Positions 17,252 to 25,927 of a stretch of 64,000 nt of DNA are shown piece after piece; within the stretch, counting starts at the first letter, position 1; the number at the start of each line of letters is the position of its first letter. The notes beneath the pieces are model-generated. The model worked only from the letters and a program-made list of their open reading frames with translations, did not search any database and was not told the origin of the DNA. Source of the stretch: Flavobacteriales bacterium 33_180_T64 (GTDB lineage Bacteria; Bacteroidota; Bacteroidia; Flavobacteriales; Flavobacteriaceae); the NCBI GenBank assembly GCA_002162685.1, contig MAAQ01000013.1, positions 310,001 through 374,000 of the forward strand, in the 5' to 3' direction. The translations under genes were made by a program, and so were the position numbers.

Positions 17252-18178
17252 ATGAGCAAATTAGTTATAGTGGGCACAGTGGCCTTTGATGCTATTGAAA
17301 CGCCCTTTGGTAAAACAGACAAAATTCTTGGCGGTGCAGCAACCTTTATTGGCTTAGCAGCTTCTCAATTTGATATAGATTCTACTGCGGTATCCGTTGT
17401 AGGTGGAGATTTTCCTCAAGAATATCTTGATTTATTATCTAACAAGAACATCGATATTGAAGGTATTGAAATCGTGAAAGAAGGTAAAACATTTTTCTGG
17501 AGTGGTAAATACCACAACGATATGAATTCTCGTGATACTTTGGCAACTGAACTTAATGTATTAGCTGATTTTAATCCTGTTGTACCAGAATCATATAAAG
17601 ATGCAGATGTAGTAATGTTGGGGAATTTACATCCAATGGTACAAATGGGTGTTCTAGATCAAATGACTAAAAAACCTAAATTAGTTGTTTTAGACACCAT
17701 GAATTTCTGGATGGATTGTGCTCTTGAAGATTTACATAAAGTTATCAAAAGAATTGATGTTATTACTATTAATGATGAAGAAGCTAGACAATTAACTGGA
17801 GAATATTCTCTTGTCGTTGCCGCTCGTAAGATTCATGAAATGGGACCAAAATATGTAGTGATCAAAAAAGGAGAACATGGTGCATTGTTATTTCATAATG
17901 ATCATATGTTTTATGCACCAGCTTTACCTTTAGAAGAAGTATTTGATCCTACAGGAGCAGGCGACACATTTGCTGGTGGATTTGTAGGTTATCTCGCAAA
18001 AACTAAAGATTATTCTTTTGAGAATATGAAAAATGCAGTTATATATGGTTCAACACTTGCATCGTTTTGCGTAGAGAAATTTGGAACAGAACGCATGCAG
18101 AATTTAACAAAAGACGACATCAAATATCGATTGAAAGAGTTCAAACAACTCACTCAATTTAATATTGAATTATCATAA
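17252..18178 (+). CDS. PfkB family sugar/nucleoside kinase
   Basis: A ribokinase-superfamily kinase of about 308 residues. I start at MSKLVIVGTVAFDAIETPFG; the in-frame extension from 17228 overlaps the promoter box. The N-terminal gly-rich signature is ILGGAATFIGLAAS, and the C-terminal catalytic signature DPTGAGDTFAGGFVGYL includes the catalytic Asp and anion hole. Position between rnhA and a purF-type gene, in a purine neighbourhood, makes a nucleoside or ribose-type substrate plausible, but the substrate cannot be fixed from sequence. A strong terminator follows. Confidence 0.9.
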   Translation: MSKLVIVGTVAFDAIETPFGKTDKILGGAATFIGLAASQFDIDSTAVSVVGGDFPQEYLDLLSNKNIDIEGIEIVKEGKTFFWSGKYHNDMNSRDTLATELNVLADFNPVVPESYKDADVVMLGNLHPMVQMGVLDQMTKKPKLVVLDTMNFWMDCALEDLHKVIKRIDVITINDEEARQLTGEYSLVVAARKIHEMGPKYVVIKKGEHGALLFHNDHMFYAPALPLEEVFDPTGAGDTFAGGFVGYLAKTKDYSFENMKNAVIYGSTLASFCVEKFGTERMQNLTKDDIKYRLKEFKQLTQFNIELS

Positions 18179-18211
18179 AAAAAACGCGCTCAAAATTGAG
18201 CGCGTTTTTTA
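18178..18211 (+). terminator. Terminator after the PfkB kinase gene
   Basis: AACGCGCTCAA / TTGAGCGCGTT hairpin followed by a T-run; separates the purN-rnhA-pfkB group from the purF-type gene. Confidence 0.9.
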
Positions 18212-18250
18212 TTTAATACTAAAAACCACACTCAAAACAACAACACAACA

Positions 18251-20149
18251 ATGAGCGATGCTTTAAAACATGAATGCGGAATAGCACTCATAAGACTTAA
18301 AAAACCATTAGAGTATTATAAAGAGAAATACGGAAGTGCATTTTACGGCGTAAATAAAATGTATCTACTGATGGAAAAACAACACAATCGCGGCCAAGAT
18401 GGAGCCGGTTTTGCAAGCATAAAACTTGACACCAAACCCGGAGAAAGATACATTAGCCGTGTACGGTCAATTGCGCAGCAACCTATTCAGGATATTTTTG
18501 CTCAAATTAACGAACGCATCAATGAAGAACTGACAGAGCATCCAGAATATCAAGACGATGTTGCACTTCAAAAAAAACATATTCCTTATGTTGGCGAATT
18601 ACTATTAGGTCATGTACGCTATGGAACCTTTGGGAAAAATAGTGTTGAGAATGTTCACCCTTTTTTGAGACAAAACAACTGGATGCACAGAAACTTAATT
18701 GTTGCGGGGAACTTTAACATGACTAATGTTAATCAGCTATTTGATGGATTAGTACAACTTGGTCAACATCCAAAAGAAAAGGTAGACACCATAACTATCA
18801 TGGAGAAGATTGGTCATTTTCTAGACGATGCCGTGTCTAAAATATATAAGAACTTAAAAAAAGAAGGTTACAATAAAACAGAATGTTCACCATTAATCGC
18901 TGAACGTCTCAATATTGCCAAAATATTAAAGAAAGCATCAAAAAATTGGGATGGAGGTTATGCCATGGCTGGTTTATTGGGTCATGGAGACTCGTTTGTT
19001 TTAAGAGATCCTTCAGGAATTAGACCTGTATATTATTATCAAGATGATGAAATTGTAGTTGTAGCATCAGAACGACCTGTCATTCAAACCGTTTTTAATG
19101 TAGATTTTGAAGATGTAAAAGAGTTAGATCCAGGTCATGCTATCATTACTAAAAAATCTGGCGAAGTATCTATCAAACAAATTCTTGAGCCTTTAGAGCG
19201 AAAAGCATGTTCTTTTGAACGCATCTATTTTTCCCGAGGAAGTGATGCCGAAATCTACCAAGAACGTAAAAACCTTGGTAAATTATTAATGCCAAAAGTG
19301 TTAGAAGCTATTGATGGTGACACTAAAAACTCAGTATTTTCATATATTCCAAATACTGCAGAAACCTCTTTCTTCGGAATGATCGAAACAGTAGAAGAAC
19401 ATCTTAACGAACAAAAAACAAAAGCCATATTAGATGGCAACGGAAAACTTTCCGCAGAAAAAGTTATCGAAATTCTTTCTGAAAGACCTCGTATTGAAAA
19501 AATTGCTATTAAAGATGTAAAATTAAGAACATTTATTACTGAAGATAGTAGTCGTGATGATCTTGTTGCCCATGTTTACGATGTCACCTACGGCGTGATT
19601 AAACCAAGCGATAATTTAGTTATTATTGACGATAGTATTGTAAGAGGAACGACACTCAAAAAGAGTATCATTAAAATGATGGATCGCTTAAATCCAAAGC
19701 AAATAATTGTGGTATCATCTGCGCCACAAATTCGTTATCCTGATTGTTACGGAATTGATATGGCAAACCTTGAAAGTCTTATTGCCTTTAGAGCTATGTT
19801 AGCATTATTAAAAGAAAACAATAAATATTATCTCGTTGATGATGTATATAAAAAATGTAAAGCACAATTAAAATTAAAAGATGCTAAGGTAAAAAACTTT
19901 GTAAAGGATCTATATAGTGAATTTACTGCAGATCAAATTTCTGATAAGATTGCTGAATTAATCTCTGACGAAACTGTAAAAGCTAAAATTAAAACCATAT
20001 TCCAACCTATTGAAAACCTACACAAAGCTTGTCCTAAAAATTTAGGCGATTGGTATTTTACAGGAAATTATCCTACAGCTGGAGGTAATCGAGTGGTTAA
20101 CAGAGCTTTTGTTAATTTCTATGAAGGAAACAAGGAACGAGCGTATTAG
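18251..20149 (+). CDS. purF: Amidophosphoribosyltransferase, long form
   Basis: Makes 5-phosphoribosylamine from PRPP and glutamine, the first committed purine step. The N-terminal glutamine amidotransferase domain starts MSDALKHECGIALIRL; Cys9 would be the nucleophile after removal of a short propeptide. Further class II signatures are HNRGQDGAG and HVRYGTFG. The phosphoribosyltransferase loop VIIDDSIVRGTT is at about residues 456-467. At 632 residues it is longer than canonical PurF (about 470-500) and belongs to a long Bacteroidota form; a canonical copy may exist elsewhere, so this could be a second paralogue. Confidence 0.9.
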   Translation: MSDALKHECGIALIRLKKPLEYYKEKYGSAFYGVNKMYLLMEKQHNRGQDGAGFASIKLDTKPGERYISRVRSIAQQPIQDIFAQINERINEELTEHPEYQDDVALQKKHIPYVGELLLGHVRYGTFGKNSVENVHPFLRQNNWMHRNLIVAGNFNMTNVNQLFDGLVQLGQHPKEKVDTITIMEKIGHFLDDAVSKIYKNLKKEGYNKTECSPLIAERLNIAKILKKASKNWDGGYAMAGLLGHGDSFVLRDPSGIRPVYYYQDDEIVVVASERPVIQTVFNVDFEDVKELDPGHAIITKKSGEVSIKQILEPLERKACSFERIYFSRGSDAEIYQERKNLGKLLMPKVLEAIDGDTKNSVFSYIPNTAETSFFGMIETVEEHLNEQKTKAILDGNGKLSAEKVIEILSERPRIEKIAIKDVKLRTFITEDSSRDDLVAHVYDVTYGVIKPSDNLVIIDDSIVRGTTLKKSIIKMMDRLNPKQIIVVSSAPQIRYPDCYGIDMANLESLIAFRAMLALLKENNKYYLVDDVYKKCKAQLKLKDAKVKNFVKDLYSEFTADQISDKIAELISDETVKAKIKTIFQPIENLHKACPKNLGDWYFTGNYPTAGGNRVVNRAFVNFYEGNKERAY

Positions 20150-20188
20150 ATAAACTGCTGATTTTTGGCACTTTATCCTAAAAAAAAA

Positions 20189-20223
20189 GCTTTTCGTCTG
20201 ATAAAAATGCTTTTCATCCGATA
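20189..20223. repeat. Direct repeat, 15 bases with a 20-base period
   Basis: GCTTTTCGTCTGATA at 20189-20203 and GCTTTTCATCCGATA at 20209-20223 differ at two positions. The 20-base period puts them on one face of the helix. They end 27 bases before the -7-like box of the first small RNA unit, a position suited to an activator. Confidence 0.5.
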
Positions 20224-20250
20224 TTTAACAAGCCTTACCCAATAAACACA

Positions 20251-20338
20251 TACATTGGTATCACCATAACATAAGTAGGTTAAGTTCATGGTAGATTTGG
20301 GGCAAAAAAAGGTGAACTCTCGTTCACCTTTTTTTATT
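20251..20338 (+). ncRNA. Small-RNA candidate, copy 1, with promoter box and terminator
   Basis: A TACATTGG box (one mismatch to TAnnTTTG) is followed by about 50 bases (20262-20310) that are repeated almost exactly in copy 2, then a GGTGAAC-TCTC-GTTCACC hairpin (20311-20328) and a T9 run. An ATG lies inside (20288), but the possible reading frame differs between copies because of a one-base difference in an A-run, so an RNA rather than a peptide is favoured. A trans-acting RNA is the likeliest reading; comparison with the Rfam Flavo-1 motif would be apt. Confidence 0.6.
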
Positions 20339-20539
20339 ATAATAATTTCAACTTTTTCTACTCCCTAACATCAAAATCTTTATTTTTTCATAAACATCTA
20401 TTAGTCAACTCATTTACATGATTATCTATAATTGAAGTTTATTTTACATTCTGAATCTATTAGAAATACTGATTTTTCCGTTTAAGCCAATTTATTCGTC
20501 GTTGGTCTAAAAAATTAAAATATTAAATAAATCTCCTGT

Positions 20540-20625
20540 TATATTTGTTTCACCATAACATAAGTAGGTTAAGTTTATGGTAGATTTGGGGCAAAAAAGG
20601 TGAACACTTGTTCACCTTTTTTCAT
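20540..20625 (+). ncRNA. Small-RNA candidate, copy 2, with promoter box and terminator
   Basis: An exact TAnnTTTG box (TATATTTG, 20540-20547) precedes the same core as copy 1 (20550-20598), with one substitution and one deletion in an A-run. The terminator GGTGAAC-ACTT-GTTCACC (20599-20616) keeps the stem of copy 1 exactly while all but one loop base differs, followed by T6. Conserved core and stem with a changed loop is what one expects of an RNA gene. Confidence 0.62.
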
Positions 20626-20659
20626 TTTAACTCATTTTTAAAAGACATTATTCCATATA

Positions 20660-20692
20660 AAAAAAGCAAACTCGAATAAGTTTGCTTTTTAT
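20660..20692. terminator. Bidirectional terminator downstream of superoxide dismutase
   Basis: AAAGCAAACT / AGTTTGCTTT hairpin with a six-base loop and T-runs in both directions; it ends the minus-strand superoxide dismutase transcript. Confidence 0.8.
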
Positions 20693-20711
20693 TTATAGTT
20701 AATTGAAGTGC

Positions 20712-21320
20712 TTATTTCGCCTCTTCGTAACGTCTTTCTACTTCATTCCAGTTAATTACTTTAAAGAAAGCATCTATATAGTCTGGTCTTCTATTTTGAT
20801 AGTTTAAGTAATAAGCATGCTCCCAAACATCTAATCCTAAAATTGGTGTTCCTCCACAGGTAACTCCTGGCATTAATGGATTGTCTTGATTTGGTGTAGA
20901 ACACACCTCTACCTTTCCGCCTTTATGAACACATAGCCAAGCCCAACCTGAACCAAATTGAGTTGCTGCCGCCTTACTAAAAGCTTCAATAAATATCTCT
21001 TTAGAACCAAATTGAGCATCGATAGCGTCTTTTAATTCTCCTGAAAGATAACCTCTGTCTTCAGGGTTCATTACTTCCCAAAATAACGAATGATTATAAA
21101 AACCTCCTCCATTATTCCTTACGCCTTTATTATCCATATCAAGAGTATCTAGGATAGCCTCAATAGATTTTCCTTCTAAATCCGTTCCTTCAATTGCTGC
21201 GTTTAGCTTTGATGTATATCCATTATGATGTTTAGAATGGTGTATTTCCATTGTACGAGCATCAATATGTGGTTCTAACGCATCGTATGCGTATTTTAAT
21301 TTAGGTAATTCGAAAGCCAT
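20712..21320 (-). CDS. sodA: Superoxide dismutase, Fe/Mn family
   Basis: Converts superoxide to oxygen and hydrogen peroxide. I start at [20 protein letters not shown]; an in-frame extension of 13 residues from 21359 lies over the promoter box. Metal ligands are the histidine in [12 protein letters not shown], the histidine in NHSLFWEVM, and Asp/His in [27 protein letters not shown] and the TPNQDNPL segment favour manganese or a cambialistic enzyme over strict iron, but sequence alone does not settle it. Length about 202 is normal; no signal peptide, so cytoplasmic. Confidence 0.96.
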   Translation of the reverse strand: MAFELPKLKYAYDALEPHIDARTMEIHHSKHHNGYTSKLNAAIEGTDLEGKSIEAILDTLDMDNKGVRNNGGGFYNHSLFWEVMNPEDRGYLSGELKDAIDAQFGSKEIFIEAFSKAAATQFGSGWAWLCVHKGGKVEVCSTPNQDNPLMPGVTCGGTPILGLDVWEHAYYLNYQNRRPDYIDAFFKVINWNEVERRYEEAK

Positions 21321-21356
21321 AATATTGTTAGTTTTATTATTAATATTTAATTCCCT

Positions 21357-21364
21357 CAAATTTA
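21357..21364 (-). promoter_or_regulatory. -7 box candidate for superoxide dismutase
   Basis: The minus strand reads TAAATTTG, an exact TAnnTTTG match 36 bases upstream of the chosen start codon, which also argues against the longer start at 21359. Confidence 0.5.
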
Positions 21365-21433
21365 AGCATAAAACAGCGCAATTAAAAATATTAAATAGCT
21401 ATGAGTTCATAGCTATTTTTTATAATTTTAAGC

Positions 21434-24400
21434 GTGCAAAATCAATCTCCTTTTATAATTTACAACGCTTCTGCAGGAAGCGGGAAAACCTTTACACTAG
21501 TTAAAGATTACCTTAAGATTTTATTCAAATCTCAAAGTCGTTTAGCTTTTAAAAATATTCTTGCGCTCACATTTACCAATAAAGCTGTAAGTGAAATGAA
21601 AGAGCGCATAATTGAAACGCTCAAAGCCTTCTCTGAAGAAACTATTCTAAATTCTTCAAATGATATGTTTAATCTTTTAGTTGAAGAACTTGATATTGAA
21701 CCACAGCAACTTCATAAAATATCAAAATTAATCTTGCAAAGAATTGTACACAATTATGCCGCTTTTGATATTTCTACAATTGATAAATTTAATCATAAAC
21801 TTATTAGAACATTTGCCTATGATTTAAAACTTCCTGTAAATTTCGAAGTCGAATTAGATACAATAACCATACTTGGAAAAGCAGTAGATAAGCTTATTGA
21901 TAAAGCTGGAAGTGATTTGGAGCTAACTAAAGTATTAGTTGATTTTGCTATTGAAAAAACTGATGATAATAAAAGCTGGGATATCTCATATGACTTCAAT
22001 AACATTGCAAAATTACTCGTTAATGAAAACGAAATTCCTTATCTAAATAAGCTTAAAGACAAAACTCTAACTCATTTTAAAGCCCTTAAATCTAAACTGC
22101 AAAAGCAACAAACAGAGGTTGAGCAACAAATTATTCATTTAGCAGAAAGCACCTTAAGTCTTATAAAGACAAATGGCTTAGATTATGAGGATTTTAGTAG
22201 AAAAACATTACCAAATCACTTTAATAAAGCTGCAAATTTAGACTTCAACAGACTCTATGACAATAAACTCCAAGAAAATATAGCAAATTGCAATTCCATT
22301 TATAATAAAACACTAGACCCTAAAAAAGCAGCTACAATTGATAGTTTACTACCTCTAATTAAAACCAATTACTTAACAGTTAAACAATTAGTTTATACGT
22401 CTAAGTTTCTGAAAAATGCTCTAAAAAATATCACACCTTTATCTGTTTTGAGTGCTATTAACAAAACACTTCAAGATATTAAAAATGAGGAAGATTTGTT
22501 ACTGATTTCAGAATTTAATTCTATCATAAACACTGAAATCAAAGCCCAACCTGCTCCTTTTATTTATGAACGTATTGGCGAAAAATTTAAACATTATTTT
22601 ATTGATGAGTTTCAAGACACATCAGTTTTACAATGGGAGAACTTAATTCCGTTAATTGACAATGCTACTTCTGGTCAAAACCTTAAAGGTGAAATAGGTG
22701 GAGCTATGTTAGTTGGTGATGCTAAACAAGCTATTTATAGGTGGAGAGGTGGACGAGCAGAACAATTTATTGATTTATATTCTAAAAAAAAGCAACCACT
22801 AGCTGTCAAACAAGAGGTGAATGATCTGCCAGCAAATTTCAGGAGTCATAAAACCATTGTAGAATTTAATAATGCCTTTTTTAATCATACTTCTAGCTTT
22901 GCCTTTTCAAATCCACAGCATGAATTTATTTACAAAAATGCTAAACAAGATATTATTTTAAAGGAACAAGGTTATATTGAATTATCATTTTTAAACATTG
23001 AAGATGAAGACAAAAACGAATGCCACTGCGAAGCTGTATTAAATGCCATAAAAAAAGCAAAAAGCAATGGTTTTAAAGGAAAAGACATCTGTATTATTGT
23101 TAGAAAAACTAAAGAAGGTATCGCAATCGCTGAATACCTTAGTGATTTAGATATTGACATCATTTCTTCTGAAACCTTACTCCTAAAAAATGCCCCTGAA
23201 GTTCAATTTATAAATCAACTCATTACTTTAAGTTTACAACCCAAAAATGATGAGATCAAAACCCAACTTTTAAGTTTTATTGCTAAAGAGAAATTACACC
23301 TAAGCAACACTCATGAGTTTTTTGATGGTTTGGTGCATTTAAAAACAAAATCTTTTTTTAAAAATTTAAACAGCTATGGTTTTGATTTTGATTTTACGGC
23401 CTTTTTACAACTCCCCATATACGAAGCCGTTGAAAGCATCATAAGAGGATTTCATTTAAACAACATTCCTAATGCTTACATCCAATTCTATTTAGATGAG
23501 ATTTTTGATTATTCTCAAAAATACAACGCAAGTTTTTCTGGGTTTTTAGACTATTGGGAACGTAAAAAAGACAAACTAAGCATTGTTTCTCCCGAGAGCG
23601 AAAATGCTATTCAGATTATGACGATACACAAATCAAAAGGATTAGAATTTCCTATTGTGATTTTTCCTTTCGCTAATCAAGATATTTATTTTGATATCAA
23701 TCCAAAAGTTTGGTTTCCTGTTGACGAAAAACAATTTGAAGGATTTTCAAATTTATACATTAATATAAATAAAGACTTAGAAGCATTTAATCAAAAAGGT
23801 GCAGAGATATATACTGAATACCGTTCACAACTAGAACTTGATAGTCTCAATTTGCTTTATGTTGTTTTAACTAGAGCTATTGAGCAACTCTATATAATTT
23901 CAGAATGTGACTTAGATAAAAAAACACAAGAGGAAAAATTAACGCATTACTCAGGGTTATTTATCAACTATTTAAAGTCAATTGGAAAATGGAATACTAA
24001 TGAAATGGAATACCGTTTTGGTGTGCTTAATAAATTTTCAGAAAACAAAAAAAAATCAAATAAAACGATTAAGCAAACTCAGTTTATTTCAACTAAAAAA
24101 GAAGATCTTAATCTTAATATTATAACGAGTTCAGGTGCCCTTTGGGATACCGCTCAAGAACATGCTATAGAACGTGGTAATTTAGTACACCAAATCATGT
24201 CATTTATTAAAACTAAAAATGATGTTGATTTTTCTTTAAATCACTTTTTAGATTCTGGGATTATAAACGTTCAACAATTTAAAACACTTAAACCAATTAT
24301 AGAGAGCATTATCAATCATAATCAACTAAAATCCTTTTTTAATAGTGATCTCATTATTTACAACGAAAAGGATATAATCTCTAAAAATGGAAAATTATTA

Positions 24401-24589
24401 AGGCCAGATAGAATTGTTATTAATTCTAATAATCAAGCCACAATTATAGACTATAAGACAGGATTAAAAAACTCCAAACACAAAGAACAACTTTACGATT
24501 ATCAATATGTTTTAGAAGAGATGAATTTTGAGGTTATAAAAAAGGTTCTTATTTATATAAATGACGACATTATAATAAAAGAATTTTAA
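21434..24589 (+). CDS. UvrD/Rep-type helicase-nuclease, AddA-like
   Basis: A 1051-residue helicase-nuclease for double-strand break processing. Helicase motifs run in order: Walker A NASAGSGKT (residues 11-19), FIDEFQDTSVLQW (about 389), GDAKQAIYRWRGG (about 428), NFRSHKTIVEF, IMTIHKSKGLEFP (about 727) and LYVVLTRA (about 808). The C-terminal PD-(D/E)XK nuclease shows RPDRIVI, TIIDYKTG (about 1003) and a QLYDYQY tail motif. The start is GTG at 21434. The AddB-like partner lies 2.8 kb downstream on the same strand, with kbl and an OmpA gene between them; kbl follows 24 bases on. Confidence 0.92.
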   Translation: MQNQSPFIIYNASAGSGKTFTLVKDYLKILFKSQSRLAFKNILALTFTNKAVSEMKERIIETLKAFSEETILNSSNDMFNLLVEELDIEPQQLHKISKLILQRIVHNYAAFDISTIDKFNHKLIRTFAYDLKLPVNFEVELDTITILGKAVDKLIDKAGSDLELTKVLVDFAIEKTDDNKSWDISYDFNNIAKLLVNENEIPYLNKLKDKTLTHFKALKSKLQKQQTEVEQQIIHLAESTLSLIKTNGLDYEDFSRKTLPNHFNKAANLDFNRLYDNKLQENIANCNSIYNKTLDPKKAATIDSLLPLIKTNYLTVKQLVYTSKFLKNALKNITPLSVLSAINKTLQDIKNEEDLLLISEFNSIINTEIKAQPAPFIYERIGEKFKHYFIDEFQDTSVLQWENLIPLIDNATSGQNLKGEIGGAMLVGDAKQAIYRWRGGRAEQFIDLYSKKKQPLAVKQEVNDLPANFRSHKTIVEFNNAFFNHTSSFAFSNPQHEFIYKNAKQDIILKEQGYIELSFLNIEDEDKNECHCEAVLNAIKKAKSNGFKGKDICIIVRKTKEGIAIAEYLSDLDIDIISSETLLLKNAPEVQFINQLITLSLQPKNDEIKTQLLSFIAKEKLHLSNTHEFFDGLVHLKTKSFFKNLNSYGFDFDFTAFLQLPIYEAVESIIRGFHLNNIPNAYIQFYLDEIFDYSQKYNASFSGFLDYWERKKDKLSIVSPESENAIQIMTIHKSKGLEFPIVIFPFANQDIYFDINPKVWFPVDEKQFEGFSNLYININKDLEAFNQKGAEIYTEYRSQLELDSLNLLYVVLTRAIEQLYIISECDLDKKTQEEKLTHYSGLFINYLKSIGKWNTNEMEYRFGVLNKFSENKKKSNKTIKQTQFISTKKEDLNLNIITSSGALWDTAQEHAIERGNLVHQIMSFIKTKNDVDFSLNHFLDSGIINVQQFKTLKPIIESIINHNQLKSFFNSDLIIYNEKDIISKNGKLLRPDRIVINSNNQATIIDYKTGLKNSKHKEQLYDYQYVLEEMNFEVIKKVLIYINDDIIIKEF

Positions 24590-24613
24590 ATTTGTAAAAA
24601 CTAAAAACCAACT

Positions 24614-25807
24614 ATGTACGGAAATATACAACAGCACTTACAAAACGAGATAGAATCTATAAAAAACGATGGCTTATTTAAGGAAGAGCGTATTATTACA
24701 TCTCCTCAAGGCGCAGAGATTACGTTAAGTACAGGTCAAACCGTTTTAAATTTTTGTGCTAATAATTATTTAGGCTTATCATCACATCCAGATGTAATCC
24801 AAGCAGCTAAAGATGCAATGGACACGCATGGTTTTGGAATGTCATCTGTACGTTTTATCTGCGGAACACAAGATATTCATAAGGAATTAGAGCAAAAAAT
24901 AGCAGATTTTTACGGAACAGAAGATACTATACTTTATGCTGCAGCATTTGATGCCAATGGTGGTGTTTTTGAGCCTTTGTTGAGTAAAGAAGATGCTATT
25001 ATTTCAGATTCTTTAAATCATGCCTCTATAATTGATGGTGTTCGATTATGTAAAGCGGCTCGCTATCGTTACGCCAACAATAATATGGAAGACTTAGAGC
25101 AACAACTAATTGCAGCTAATGAAAATGGTGCTCGATTTAAGATTATTGTTACAGATGGCGTGTTTTCTATGGATGGTTTAGTCGCTCCATTAGATAAAAT
25201 TTGTGATTTAGCAGACAAGCATGACGCATTAGTTATGATTGATGAATGTCATGCAACAGGTTTTATTGGAAAAACTGGACGCGGAACACTAGAAGAAAAA
25301 GGTGTTTTAGGTCGTATAGATATTATTACTGGAACTCTAGGGAAAGCAATGGGTGGTGCAATGGGTGGTTACACTACAGCAAAAAAAGAAGTTATCGAAA
25401 TTTTACGTCAGCGCTCAAGACCGTATCTATTCTCTAACTCTTTAGCTCCAGCAATTGTAGGCGCATCAATTAAGGTTTTTGATATGCTAGCAAACGACAC
25501 CGCCTTAAGAGATACATTAGAAAGCAACACCGCCTACTTTAAAAAAGGAATGAAAGCTGCTGGATTTGATATCATTGATGGTGACTCGGCCATTGTACCA
25601 GTAATGTTATATGATGCTAAATTAGCGCAAACTATGGCTAAAATGTTATTAGATGAAGATATATATGTAATAGGCTTCTTTTTCCCAGTTGTACCTAGAG
25701 ATAAAGCTAGAATACGCGTGCAACTTTCTGCTGCTCACACAAGAACACATTTAGACAAAGCTATAACGGCATTTATCAAAGTTGGTAAAACACTAGAAAT
25801 TATTTAA
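24614..25807 (+). CDS. kbl: Glycine C-acetyltransferase (2-amino-3-ketobutyrate CoA ligase)
   Basis: PLP enzyme of the alpha-oxoamine synthase family that cleaves 2-amino-3-ketobutyrate with CoA to glycine and acetyl-CoA, in threonine breakdown. The PLP lysine is in [33 protein letters not shown] carries the PLP-binding Asp and His, and [12 protein letters not shown] and [16 protein letters not shown] are typical near the N-terminus. Length 397 matches Kbl. It follows the AddA-like gene closely. A related enzyme (8-amino-7-oxononanoate synthase) is less likely given the KBL-type N-terminus. Confidence 0.95.
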   Translation: MYGNIQQHLQNEIESIKNDGLFKEERIITSPQGAEITLSTGQTVLNFCANNYLGLSSHPDVIQAAKDAMDTHGFGMSSVRFICGTQDIHKELEQKIADFYGTEDTILYAAAFDANGGVFEPLLSKEDAIISDSLNHASIIDGVRLCKAARYRYANNNMEDLEQQLIAANENGARFKIIVTDGVFSMDGLVAPLDKICDLADKHDALVMIDECHATGFIGKTGRGTLEEKGVLGRIDIITGTLGKAMGGAMGGYTTAKKEVIEILRQRSRPYLFSNSLAPAIVGASIKVFDMLANDTALRDTLESNTAYFKKGMKAAGFDIIDGDSAIVPVMLYDAKLAQTMAKMLLDEDIYVIGFFFPVVPRDKARIRVQLSAAHTRTHLDKAITAFIKVGKTLEII

Positions 25808-25852
25808 ATTACTCTAACTCCCTATTTTTAGTACAAGTAATCAATATTTTTA

Positions 25853-25860
25853 TATATTTG
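25853..25860 (+). promoter_or_regulatory. -7 box candidate for the ompA-like gene
   Basis: TATATTTG matches TAnnTTTG exactly, leaving a leader of about 60 bases before the start codon at 25928. Confidence 0.5.
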
Positions 25861-25927
25861 TCTTTGTTAATAAAATTTAACAACTTACTTTTGCCTTTAA
25901 TTAACACTTAAAATTAAAATTTAGAAT

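Larger units (their letters stand above)
20150..20711. other. Intergenic stretch of 562 bases with twin small-RNA-like units
   Basis: No protein gene is supported. The stretch holds a 15-base direct repeat (20189-20203, 20209-20223), two near-identical units with terminator hairpins (20251-20338 and 20540-20625), and the terminator of the superoxide dismutase gene. About 200 bases between the two units show nothing I recognise. Confidence 0.7.

Noticed and set aside
20288-20371. Short ORF starting MVDLGQ in small RNA copy 1
   Set aside because: Copy 2 keeps only eight codons before a stop because of one base fewer in an A-run; conservation follows the RNA stem and not the frame.
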